In this document: one piece after another, positions 12,197-24,330 of the stretch
Layout: each line of letters starts with the position of its first letter
Numbering within the stretch: position 1 is the first letter of the stretch
NCBI GenBank assembly: GCA_027886175.1
Contig: JAJNNQ010000027.1
Span: 6,338,001 to 6,402,000 of the forward strand
Length of the DNA stretch: 64,000 nt
DNA from: Phylloscopus collybita
Taxonomy: Eukaryota > Chordata > Aves > Passeriformes > Phylloscopidae
Direction: 5' to 3'
The notes under the pieces: generated by a model
Seen by the model: only the letters and a program-made list of their open reading frames with translations
The model's database searches: none
Told to the model about the DNA's origin: nothing
Program-made: the position numbers and the translations under genes

Positions 12197-14319
12197 TGGG
12201 GTTGTGCAGAATATGTTTTATATATTATCTACATCACACACACAGCTCCCAAGAGCAGGTCACCCAGTTGTGTCAGTGTAGGAAGAGCTATTAAGCACAA
12301 AAATGAATCATAACACAGAAATATAAAACCGAGCTTTTGCTCACAGAGGTACCGGCGCTTTTAGAGAGGCAACATCTGAGATGAGACCAGGGCTGGGGGA
12401 GTGAGAGATTCCCTGGTTTGAATTTCCCTGATTTCTTATGCATGAAATGGTGCGAAAGGGAGTGATCGACAGCAGGAAGAGGTGGGGAATGAAATCAGAT
12501 GGATTGGATCTGGGATGCAGCACTGGAAATAAATGCAACCTGCACAGGCAGAGCACCAATGGCCCCGTGCAGAATCAGCCTGGGCCTCTGCAGGCAGGAA
12601 TTTAGCAGAGGTACTTACCCAGAGGCACCTCTCACATTTATTAATACATCTCCATGCTGGGAGATGTTTTTGTCTTGGCTTTGGGTGCAGGGAGCTCCCT
12701 GAGCAGCCCCAGAGCAGCTCTCCATGCCTGGAAAGGCAGCTGGGTCTGTGAGCATCTCTATGAGATAAAACCCAGCTTAGCAGCATCACAGAGTCACTCA
12801 CACTGGAAATTAATGTTCTTGCAAGAAGGTGAGCAGCAAGAGCAGGGAAGTAGGGGTGCTGGCAGCAGAGAGGGCTGACTGAACCCAGGACAGTGGCAGG
12901 ACAGGGCACCCCCATCCACAGTCTTCTTCAGGATTCCCATTCCTGCAGGATGAGGGCTGAAGGTGCTTTTGTGCTCCAGGCTTTGGCACAAAATGAGGTT
13001 TGGGGCACAAGGAGACAGAGGGACCCCAACAGCACAGGTAGGGCACTGGCCTTTGGGACATGGGAATGGCTCCAGCTCTTCCATACAAACTTTGTGACCT
13101 TGAGGCAGTCTTGTCATCCTCCCACACCTTTGAGTAAGATTTTTATCTGCCCTGTCTGTCTGCATTACTGACTTCCAGTTACAAAACCCATTCCAACACT
13201 GACAGACCTGGCACAGGCCATGCCAGGCTCACGCTGGCAGCAAGGAGGGATAACTGATGCATGAGCTTATCCTGGTAACTTTGTGTGAAGGTTCCCATCT
13301 CCTTCAGATCTTCAAACATTGTAACAGCAAACTGCCAAGGCTAAAAACCCATCGGAGAGAAAACTACAGTCTGTAGAACTTCCCAATACACTGCAAAAAA
13401 ATAACAGTATCACCAACTCTCCACAGACATTGGTGCAATTACCACTTCAGCCCTGGACTCAGCCTCCATTTCCCAGCAGGTGCACAAAAGGTGGGGGCAG
13501 AGGCTGGTTTTGCAGGGCTCCCCGTGGTGCCACAGCAGATACAAGCGGAGTCACAAGCCCAGAACAAACGCGGCTGCTGGGGCTGGGGGCGAGGCAGCTC
13601 CGTGGTGAGAGCCAAGGGGCACTGGGAACAGCCTGGCACTGGGAACGGGGCAGTTTGGGGTGACCCTGCCCTGGGAGCACTCCTGGCTGCCCAAGCAAAT
13701 ACCACCACAGAGAGCCAAACAGGTCAGAAGTTAAGACAGAGCAGCTGAAGAAGCCAAAGACGTTTGTAAAGCCCTCACAGTCAGAGCTACCCCTGCTGTT
13801 TTTCATTTGGCTTTCAGCCCCTTCCACCTCTGTCCCTGTCACCCCAGTGTCCCCAGCTGGGCTCTCAGCTGTATTTACCAGCACACAGTGCACATTGCAC
13901 ACAACAGCCCCAGCCCCAGTGCACACACAGGCAAGGACCCAGCTCACACCAGGAACGCCTGGCCCCTCCACACCCTGCTGGGGGATTTTGCAACACAAAC
14001 CACCCACAGCTCCAGAGGATGGACGGGAGCGTGAAAGGTGCTCAGGATGCCCAGTGCTGGACCTCACACTCATCGTAGCTGCAGCTGAGCTCCACAGATG
14101 CTCTCTCTTCTCCTCTCCCATTTCCCTGGGGAGATGAGCTTCCCCAAGGGCCCCAACTCGCTGCAGTGCTCGGCAGATCACCCCCCTTCCACCCAGCCTG
14201 GATCTCCCCTCTCCACCTGGTCCCACCAACACCTCCAAGGAAGGCCTCAATGTACAAAATGGCTGAGGAGCAGAAAGCACATCCCAACTCCTTATCTTGC
14301 AGCAGCATAACAGCAAAAG

Positions 14320-14338
14320 GGGGGGGGGGGGGGGGGGG
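14320..14338. repeat. Poly(G) run, 19 nt
   Basis: A near-pure G homopolymer in KCNQ2 intron 1. It keeps several reading frames open by chance and helps create a spurious 358-codon frame on the minus strand. Confidence 0.85.
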
Positions 14339-15516
14339 AACCCAAAAAGGCCCCAAAAATCCTTTTGCCGTGGCTGACAGAGGCCCTGGCCATGAGTAAA
14401 AACACACAGAAAACAACAATAACAACAAAAAAACATTGGCACCACGGGTAGGAACACCTCAGCTTCAGCCCAGGCCTGCGGAAGAGCCCGGTGGGACTGT
14501 GGAAAGTCCCAGAGGGAAGGGAGTTGCAGTAACACCGAGATTTATCTTGACCCTCCCTTTGCAATCCTGGGAACAACGGGAAGTCATCTGCGCTCCTATG
14601 CAGCAATGCTTCAGAGATTCAGGGAATCCTTCTGCCAAACGCGGGTCAGCTGGGCCATTTCTGCCCAAAACCCGGGTCCCGGGGGGAGATGAGCACCCAG
14701 GGATGCTCCTTTGTTTACCGCCCGGCTGTACAGGCAGGGAGCCCCAGACACTGATTAGCATTTCTTTCTAGACACATCTCCCATTCAGACGCTTCCCACG
14801 GGGAACAGAAATACCTCCAGAACCCTGAGCAGAGCCCCAGAACCAACCCCGGCCCCAAACCGACTGCAGCCACCCAGCAGGCAAAGATGGGGCCGGGGAG
14901 GGAAGGATGCTGGGGGGGTGGGGGGTGGGAGGAGGAGAGACGGTGCCTGAGCAGAGCTTTTTGTTCCTCTGCTCTCAGCATTGCTATGGTGATTTCAAGC
15001 AAGACGGAGGAACAGTCGCTACCCATCACTCCCGCTGCTCCAGCCCCCTGCACCGACCGCATGAGCAGCCCCTTCCCCCGCAAGCAGGAGCGGGCAGGGA
15101 GAGACAGGGGCTCGGCGCATCGCACCTCTCCTGGGAGCCACCCCGCAGCTCTGCAGGGGCAGCTTCTTTCCCCCCCGCCCCCTTCCCCGGATGGCCATCA
15201 CCGCCCCGTCCCCGGGCACCGCCTGGGCTGGGGCGAGGGATGCGGGATGCGGGATGCAGCGGCGGCCCGGCCGGGCGGCCCGACTGCTCTGGGAGAGGAT
15301 GGAGGGGGAGCGGCTCAGCCTCCGCCGCCCGCAGCATCCCCCGGTGCTCCCCAGCCAGCCCTGGCACCCGGCATCCCTTCCCCGCACCCGCTCTGCAGCT
15401 GGAGCATCCTTCCTCTCCGGCGCATTCGGGGGCTCAGGGGGTGGAGGAGGGCACCCCGAACCGGGGGGGAAGGGGGGGTCTCTGCCATCGGGTTTGCCCC
15501 CCACCCCTTTTACTCA

Positions 15517-16112
<596 letters not shown>

Positions 16113-16335
16113 CGGCTCCGGCCGCGCCCCCTCAAGAAAAGCAGTGTCTGGCGTTGTTCCCCCGAATGATGGTCCCCCCTAAAGCAGGGGCTGACATCCC
16201 ACTCTCGGATCGAGATACAACATCTTCCTTCTGCCCTCAACCCAGCCCCAACCCCAAACCACGCTCTGGGCCCCCCCTGAAACCCCCACGGAGGGGGCTC
16301 TTTCTGCACCCCCCGGGAAGGGCTGGGCAGCCCTG

Positions 16336-16514
16336 CCATGGGATGCCCATCCCCACCATGGGATGCCCATCCCTGCCATGGGATGCCCATCCCAGTCATG
16401 GGATGCCTATCCCACCATGGGATGCCCATCCCCACCATGGGATGCCCATCCCCACCATGGGATGCCCATCCCCACCATGGGATACCCATCCTTGCCATGG
16501 GATGCCCATCCCCG
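16336..16514. repeat. 20-bp minisatellite, 9 copies, upstream of KCNQ2
   Basis: Copies start at 16336, 16356, 16376, 16396, 16415, 16435, 16455, 16475 and 16495. Each holds ccatgggatgcccatccc plus two variable bases. The fourth copy is one base short and starts with t. The unit contains the palindrome CCATGG and the dyad GGATGCCCATCC. The array lies about 520 bp upstream of the KCNQ2 ATG. Open frames across it on both strands are by-products of the repeat. Confidence 0.95.
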
Positions 16515-16644
16515 CGGCCCCACTGGCAGCGGGTGCAGACATTGCCACAGGAGGGACCCAATCCACGCCCCATCTCCCTGAGCCCACTCAGCAGCAGACC
16601 TGCTCAACCCCTCCCCACATCCCAGTGTGCAAAGTCATTCCCTG

Positions 16645-16975
16645 AAGTATTACCTCCCTTCCTGACCCCTGGCCACAATGCTAGCTCAGATTTTGGGGAG
16701 CTCTGTGGGAGTAGGCTTCAAGAAAAGGGAAAGAGATTCAAAAGAGGCTCCTTACCTCAGGATTATTCTAAGGCTTTATTCTTGAAGGGGTCCAGAGGCA
16801 AAAAAAGGGAGAACATGGAGAAGCGGGGGTTTTTATCTAGTCTCTGTCTGGGATGGGATACTGGTGCAGGGCTATAGGTCAGAGATAAGGGGAAGGTAGG
16901 GTTAAACTGCATGGTTACAGGCTCTGGGGGGTTCCAAACCACTTCCCCGAGGAATACAACAATTCCCCTTCTCCA
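16645..16975 (-). mobile_element. LTR-like element (probable solo endogenous retroviral LTR), copy 1
   Basis: Read on the minus strand, this segment aligns over about 300 bp with 59095-59440 on the plus strand. Shared landmarks in order are ccccccagagcctgtaac, a TATA-like gataaaaaccccc, AATAAAGCCTT (complement of 16775-16780 and neighbours), gaggtaaggagcctctttt, ctgagctagcattgtggcc and a closing acttcaggg. A TATA box about 55 bp before a poly(A) signal is typical of a retroviral LTR. No gag, pol or env reading frame lies nearby, so it would be a solo LTR. The exact ends are uncertain. It sits about 0.8 kb upstream of the KCNQ2 start in the same orientation. Confidence 0.6.
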
Positions 16976-19900
16976 TGCTTCCCAAAGGCCCAACCTGTCA
17001 TCTTGGAAGCCCAAATTCAGCTTTTGTGCTGAAACTGCACCGTGGCATGGACACCAAGCTATTCAGAAGCCAAGCTCCCAGCACAGAAAGTCCATCTCCA
17101 GACGTGCTGGCCCAAATCAGTTCTTTAACACCCCACTATTTATAGTCCAGCAGCAGCATTTTCCCCTCTAACACCATGGCTGGATTCTGCCCCAAGGAAT
17201 ATTTCCTCCTGACACACCTTGACTGGACTCAGGAGAAGACAGGCAGGCTGCAGAAGATAGCACAGAAGTGCTGCCCCTCATAATTATCCTCCATGGAAAA
17301 GGTTCTTTGCAGTGCAATGGGAAGACCTGCAATCAAATAAAATCCAGCCCAAGATCATCAGCTCCTTCCCAGTGACATTTCTATCCCTTACAAACCAAAA
17401 AGTCACAGGTGATCTGTGAATTGCAAACCTCTGCGTGTTCCTTGTAAGCAAAACAAGGCTTTAGAACAAAACTTTTTGTATGTAAATTAAATTGCAAGCT
17501 CGGGTAAGCTGCTCCTTTCATCATAAGTACCTTGACACAATGTTAGTAGGGAAGCAGCAAAATGGTGGCCCCGAGTTTTATAGCTGCAGGAGCCACCCAG
17601 GGCTGGGTTTCGTTGGAAAACCAGCTTTTCCTGAAATTCATATTTAAATGAGAAAGTCAACATAACCTTTCAGAGTGCACTTCTCAAGTCCTGGCTTTCT
17701 GGTCCTCTCCTCATTTCTCAGTGAGAACGCATGGATAAAGAGGAGCACTGAGATTAAAGCTGCTGCCTCTCACTCCCCAAATCCTGTCATGCACGTTGAG
17801 AGAAGAGCAAGCGTGGAGCAGCCCTACATTTTTTATGAACAGAACGTTTCCTGTGACCCATATTCTCTCCAACACATGGCTGAAAGAGAAGCCATCTCTG
17901 CAAAGCAGGCAGAAAACTAAAGCTGGGTTAAACACTGGAAAAACAGATCTGCAAGAATGTCAGCGAATAAATTGCTCAATCCAATGAGGGGCCATTCTAT
18001 TCATTATTTGTGAACACTTGTAAGATCATTAGTGTTCTTTAATAGGGTGGCCAATTACAAATGTGCCTGGCACTAATGTACAAAGTGCATTATTATAGAT
18101 CCAGTGACGCAGTCCGAAAGCAGGAAATATCCCCCTCCACAAAAAGGCCAACAACAAACAAAGGAAGCAATTTTCAATTAGCAAATTCAAGATTACAAAT
18201 AGTCTGTGAGCCCTAAAGAAGAATCTTTAAATTCAACGCACTCCTCTTTGCCTAATTAGTCGGTCATTGGCAATGTCACACTGCAGCACAGCTTTGGGCA
18301 TCCTGCACCTCTGAGACCACCAGAAATCAGGAGTGGGAAAGGCAAGGGGTGGGATCTCACCCTTCCCAAGTCCTGGGTGGGCTGAGGAAATGCACGGTGT
18401 GGTTGTAGGGACTGCCAGGGATTGCTGCTTCCCTCGGGAGGGAGGCAAAACCTCAAAGACAGGCAAAGTCTTGAGAGCAAGTGGCATCAAGGATCGCCTC
18501 CTTTTGTGAACAGAGTGGTCTTTGGAAGGTGGAAAAGGCCTGAAATTGTGGATGAAAGCCTCTTCTAACCTCACCTTTTCTTTCTTTTTGGACTTTTAGG
18601 GGCTCTTGGGGCATCTCTAACTCCTTTTTAATAATATCCCATGGGTTGGCACCGCCAGTTGCAGTTGAGTGTTCAGAAGCACGTGGCTTTCCCCTTTCCA
18701 CCCCCACATGGAACTCACAGGAGCTGCCCCTTGATCCAGCCTCCAGTTGCAGCCCTGGGAGGAGCAGCAGCCTTGGGAAACAATTGGGACACAAACACTC
18801 ACTGAGCTGTGATGTTCTGCACGGAGCCTGCAGCAGGTAATTTTGGAGATGAAGTCACTTGTGTGCCACTTCTGCTGGGTGGCAGAAGACAAGACACAGC
18901 CATTAACACAGGGAATTAATGAGGTATATAAAAGCAGCAGTGGGAAGGTGCTTTTATCTGATCCAAGGACATTATGTCTCCACAAACAAACAGAATTACT
19001 GAGTCAGTCCTTTGCTTTCAACACTGGTGATGGCTTTAAAACACAAACACCATGGCAGATAGCTTAGACCCTGAAGGTAGGATGAAATCCATCAATCCAT
19101 GTTAAGATACAGAAAGTCCATGCTCTGTCCCCTGGCGAATTTTGAGATGTAGTAAGAAATGACTGGTGTGAAATATGTAGAATGACTCCAGGGATAAATT
19201 TCTGCTTGAAACACTGAACGAGAGCCCTTTCTCCATCCCCACCCAGCTGGTGGCTTGTGTGAACTGTGCTACCCGTAGCCTGGGTTTTGTCACTCACAGC
19301 TCTCTCCCAGAGCTATTTTCAAACCCTAAAGCAGATGGCTTTACCTCCCCATGTACAGGATGCTGCAACATCCCAGCAACACTAACCTGCCAAGGGAAAA
19401 GACATTACCAGTTTGGTCTCTCTGCACCCAGTGTCCACTCATCTCGCTCTGCTTCAGCTCCCCCTCACCGCCCACCACCCCCATCCTCTTCTCTGAGCAG
19501 AAAACAGCCCTCAAGAGCCCCTATCTATTGATTGTTCATGTCTCTTTCCTGCTTGACTTTTCCCAACATGTGCCAAATCAGTTTGGCATTGAAACCAGCG
19601 GCCCTGACCCAGGAGAGGTTGGTTCATACAAGGAACTTGACCTGGAGGGAGATGCTTCCCCAGCATAAGGAGGAGGCCTCAGGGGAAAGAAAAAAAAAAA
19701 GAAAAAAATATGTAGGAAAGATAATTCATGTGCATAAATGGAGAAATCTACATATTTCCAAAGGAGAAAGGTGAGTGTGACATTTCTGGCTAGAATGGAA
19801 GGCAATGCTCAGCCAAAGCTTACACATTTGAGATGAAGAGATGTGGGCACAGCTACAGAATATTTGCAGTGTGGTGAGGACACTGGTGCAGAAGGACCAC

Positions 19901-22900
19901 CTCGAGAGCAAGAGGGTTCAAACAGGGCAGAGAGCAAAGGCTGCTTTTGGCAACCAGTCACTACCACAGTATCAGCACTGATCTTTTAGGGTTGTTTTTT
20001 TTTCATCACCTGAAATGAAGATGCACCAGATGGTTTTCCAGTTCTGATCAAATCTGACAGTCATCAGTTTCAATGCTAATTAAGTTTCTATCAATTTTAA
20101 TCAAAAGCAGAAGCCTTGCTAGACAGAGGCTCCCCAATGGTTCCTTCTTCCCCCTTCAAAGTGTATTTTAAAGTGTATTCTTTACTTTACCAGACAGAGG
20201 AAAAGGTGCCCATGAGGAGGCCACACCTCCCAGCCACTAAAAATCTTCAGTCAGAATTTGCAAGCACCATGCTGATAAGAAGAATCCAGGCTGCCTTCAT
20301 CCTGCTGCTGACAGAGCTGCTTATTTTATATTACATATTTATTGGATGCAAAATTTCTGTGCCACCATCCATCTTCCTGCCCTGTTCTTAGACAGCACTG
20401 ACCTCATTGGAGGCTGCTCCAGAAAAACTCGGGACAAATCCTGCTGTATGAGATCAGCTTAAGCTGCCGCTGGAAGTGTCTGACTGTATGAACAGAAATC
20501 TCCCCAAGTTACACTGAATTGGCTTGGGAGACACACATGCTCCATTCTTAACTGGAAATTTATGCTCCTCCTTTCTAAGGGTGATTAAAGTTGCTGAGGT
20601 CTAAATATTAACTTGTGCTGTGGAGGCCTGACTCTAAGGAAAACTGGTTTCTGGAAAGAACAGCTGCTTGACTGGGCATGTGGAAGGAGAAACAAGTGGG
20701 GGAAAAAAAAGCAAAATTAAGGTGAATTCTCTTGAATTAAATTGCGTCACTCTCAGAGCACCCACAAAGCTGAAAGTAAGTAATGGAGGCACCAACACCC
20801 AGCCCATTTCCCTGTCACCTTTAGACTGTTCTGGTTCTGCCCTGCTCAGTCCACACAGACTCTTCTCCTGGCAAATTCCCCACTGGCCAGGTCTGCTCCC
20901 CCATCTCCACTCTCCATGCTTCCATCATTCCCCTCCAGCTCCTTCTCCTGCCCTCGCCTCCTTTGGGACCACGTGTAATTCCCTTTCTTCATTTATACTG
21001 TTACCTTGAAGGTATTTTTAGCCCGTGACCACAGTTGCCCCTGAGCCTTGCTTTTCCCAGACTCTGTAAATTTAGCTCTCTTAGTCATCTCTCACGTCTC
21101 CCAGTGCTGACATTGTTCCTCCTGACCTCCTTGGGTTTCCGCCTCCTCCTGCACCCACAAGGACCAAAGCCACACCATCAAACTGCTGTCACCTCAGCAC
21201 TCTCTGACCTCATCCCCCAGGACAAGGCTGCTCCAGGGGCTCCTCCCACACCCTGATGGCCACCACAAGCTCCTTGGAGATGGACTCAGAGATGGAGGAG
21301 CTTTCCCACTAAGAGCCCCCTTGCAGGTGTCTCCAAACCAGCGCTGTGCTCTCCACAATGCACAGCTTACAGCAACAAAACTGAGCTTGCTCTCACCTGG
21401 GAGCTCTTCCAGCCTTGCCTGGTTTCAAGAGCTTGGAATCCAGCTCAGGACTGGCTCTGCTCCCAGTAAAGCACCTCCCAGAACCATAACTGCATCCTGG
21501 CTGCGACCCAGTCCCACAAAGCCCATTAGGTGCTTTGTTCCCATTCAAGCACCTGCCTCCCACTGACTTCAAAGCTGAATCAAAACCTGCATGAATATTT
21601 AGGGACTGGAGGTTGTCATCCGAAAGAAACAAGCCCATATTGAAATAGCTGATTCTGACACATCATCTCTGCAAGGAGAGGCACGTCAGATTGCTCTGTG
21701 CTTTATCCCGACGTGGCAGGGAAAGCAGCTCAAATAAATAGGCTGCAAATGGCCCCAGCAGTCCTGGCTTGGGAGGGACCTCCTAGAGCCCAAGCTTGGT
21801 AGGTGCTGGGGGCATGAAAGGGGTGCTGGTGTGTAGGGCAGGAGGTGCTGGGGCAGGATGTTCTGGGGGATTGCAGCTCTGTTGGGGTTGCAGGACGTGG
21901 GGAGTTGTGCTGAGGGGTCTGTGAAAGAGAAAATCCCATCTGATCTCATCCCAGGGATGGGGTGTTCCTTAGGGAAGAGCAGGGAAAGGGGGTGCAAGGC
22001 ACTGGCTGGGAGGGTCCCTGCCAGCAGGAGGGGAGCAGCATGAGGAGGTGCAAAAGCTCTAAACCTGCATGGAGAAAAAAAAAGTATTTTCTTTTTTGAT
22101 GCAAAAGCTTTTTTTCCAGTTTTTTTTCTTTCTTTCTGAAATGTCAAAATCTACAGATTTAGCAAGTAAGAAAACCAAACCCAGTTACTAAAATACTGAA
22201 AAGCTTTAAGACTAATTATTTTACCTCTTCATTTTTGAGAGAGATTAAAAAAAATCCTTCCAAATTAAAAAAAAAATCTGCTTTCCATTTTTTCCATGTT
22301 TTTTTTTTTTCCACTTCAAAAATGTTAAAGAAAGAATATTAGATTTTGATTTACATTAGGAGGGTTGCTTTTGATCCACGTTTCAGGTTAAAAAATGGAA
22401 GTATTCTGTTGGGAAGCTGCCAGGTAAATGTGGCTGTCTCCATGCTCCTGCCTCTGTCACAGCGTACCATGTGTCATCTGCAAAGAAAAACTCTTGAAGT
22501 AACTAAATTCATAGTTTCTCTGCACCATGGGCTTTTGCTGCAGGCTTTCTTCAGCCTTTCAGCCTGGACACCTGGGAAATCAAAAGGACGTGAAAGGGCA
22601 AGGGTTTATGATTTATTTATCTTTAACCTGAGGTCTCCAGGAAAGCTGGTGTACGTGCATCTGCATCTCTTTTCTCTCCTTTAATAACTGCAGAGCTTTT
22701 GGGCAATTTTTATCTTCTTTATTAAAGATAGGGGGGATATTTCAGATTGCTCTGAGTGAGAATGATGCTCTGATGAGAGAGAGAGGACAGAAATCTCCTT
22801 GTTGCAGAAAATGGCGATGCATGGACACGATAACAATGGACATCGGAGAACCCACAGGACATTATTCCAAACATAAATCCATGGGGAAATGGACACTCCT

Positions 22901-23230
22901 GGTTCTACTGATCATGAAATTCCCTCAAAGCCCATGAAAGTCCCCTCAAAGTGGGCTTACTTTGGATCCTGCATGGGAAACACCTGCTAAACATCTCGGG
23001 TGTTGGACAAGGCAGGATTAAGCACTTTGGGCACGTTCCCCCAGGCAAAAACGCGGGTGCTGTGCCTGCAGGGTGACATTTCCTCCCTTCCAGCCTGATT
23101 TTCATCCTCCTTTGTTCTCACAACTTTGCCTTGCTCTCGCTGTTCCTGTCCTCCGGGCATCCGGACGCTCCGGCTGTGCCCTCAAAACCTCTCACTCAGC
23201 ATCTCTGTGTGCTCGCCTGCGTGTGCCGGC
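16976..23230. other. Intergenic DNA upstream of KCNQ2, no gene seen
   Basis: This region lies between the LTR-like element and the GGGGC array. I find no exon with recognisable homology on either strand. AT-rich parts (17450-18250, 20000-20350, 22080-22340) could be regulatory. A TATA-like ctataaatag on the minus strand at about 17139-17150 has no gene attached to it. Open frames here are at most about 150 codons and show no known motif. Confidence 0.6.
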
Positions 23231-23507
23231 AGGGCGGGGCGGGGCAGGGCAGGGCGGGGCAGGGCAGGGCAGGGCGGGGCAGGGCAGGGCGGGGCGGGGC
23301 AGGGCGGGGCAGGGCAGGGCAGGGCAGGGCGGGGCAGGGCAGGGCAGGGCGGGGCAGGGCGGGGCAGGGCAGGGCAGGGCAGGGCAGGGCGGGGCAGGGC
23401 AGGGCGGGGCAGGGCAGGGCAGGGCAGGGCAGGGCAGGGCAGGGCGGGGCAGGGCGGGGCAGGGCAGGGCAGGGCAGGGGAGGCAGGGGAGGCAGGGGAG
23501 GCAGGGG
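23231..23507. repeat. GGGGC/AGGGC pentamer array
   Basis: About 49 head-to-tail 5-bp units follow each other, each AGGGC or GGGGC in an irregular order. Three agggg-aggc type units close the array at the right end (about 23475-23507). G-runs of three or four every five bases on the + strand make it a strong G-quadruplex candidate. All six frames stay open across it, which produces false Gly/Gln/Arg-rich and Pro/Ala/Cys-rich proteins. Confidence 0.95.
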
Positions 23508-23899
23508 CAAATCTGAGTCCTGTCTGCAGCCTGACAGGAGCTGTCAGCTGGGCACACTTCAGCTGCCCGGAAAGAGACTTCAGCTCCACCTGTGTGGGAA
23601 ACAGATTCGTAGGGAATTCTCAAAGCCTGACAGAAGGCTGACATAGTCTTGTGCATCTGTATGCAAACTCTGAGATAAAGTGTGCTGGCTTAGAAAGGCC
23701 ACGGAATAGGACAGACATTGTTGAGAGAGGAATGGAACTAGAAACAAGTTTCAAACCATGACCTTGCAAATAGACTTGATATTTTGGAGAAACAGAACTA
23801 AGAAAGATGTGGTTTTAAAACCCCTCTGAGGAGCCTCGTCTCTGAGTCAAAAAGAGCTTGTCCAGCACACCTGGAGATGTGGTCAGCCTCGGCCACCCC

Positions 23900-24330
23900 G
23901 CCCTGTCCCCACTCTCGGCACATTCCCCGTGCTGCCCGTGGAGATTTACGGGCGGGGAGGACACCAGAGCTATTGACCTGCGGCAGCGCTTCGCTGCCGG
24001 CCGCGGCTCGGGTGGGAACCGAGACGATGGGAACGGAGCATCCGCGGGGCCGGTGCGGCCGCATCCATCACCGCCACCTCCCGCCTGCCACCGGCCGCCC
24101 TCGCCTGTCACCGCAGTCCCTCGGGGCGCTGCTGGGGGAGGATTCCACGCTGTGTCCTTGGAGAGGATCTTCTCACCGCACTGACACAGCGTGAGAGGTG
24201 GCAGGGCTGGCGCAGACGCCCCCGTGTCCCCTGCACTCCTGCCCCTCGCCAAAACCCAGCTCGGAAAGCCGCAGCCTGTGCGAGGTAACCACTGTCACAC
24301 CCGCCACATCCCCACACAGCTGAGAGCTGG
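23900..24330. promoter_or_regulatory. Orphan CpG-rich patch (possible promoter or enhancer)
   Basis: CpG density is clearly above the flanks, with a GC-rich near-palindrome (gcggcagcgcttcgctgccg) at about 23979-24000 and several GC-box-like runs. No gene start can be tied to it on either strand. It lies 8 kb upstream of KCNQ2 and 5 kb past the end of EEF1A2. It may mark an unannotated noncoding transcript or an enhancer, or may simply be GC-rich microchromosome sequence. Confidence 0.35.

Noticed and set aside
13459..14535. 358-codon open frame on the minus strand
   Set aside because: It crosses a poly(G) run and is rich in Pro, Leu, Cys and Gly with no recognisable domain. It lies in KCNQ2 intron 1, and GC-rich sequence keeps it open by chance.
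16336..16514. Evenly spaced repeats suggesting a CRISPR array
   Set aside because: The units are contiguous with no unique spacers, the DNA is vertebrate, and it is a minisatellite. The same holds for 52641-52968.
23126..23656. Several 100-170 codon frames of Gly/Gln/Arg or Pro/Ala/Cys repeats
   Set aside because: They are translations of the GGGGC/AGGGC array in different frames.
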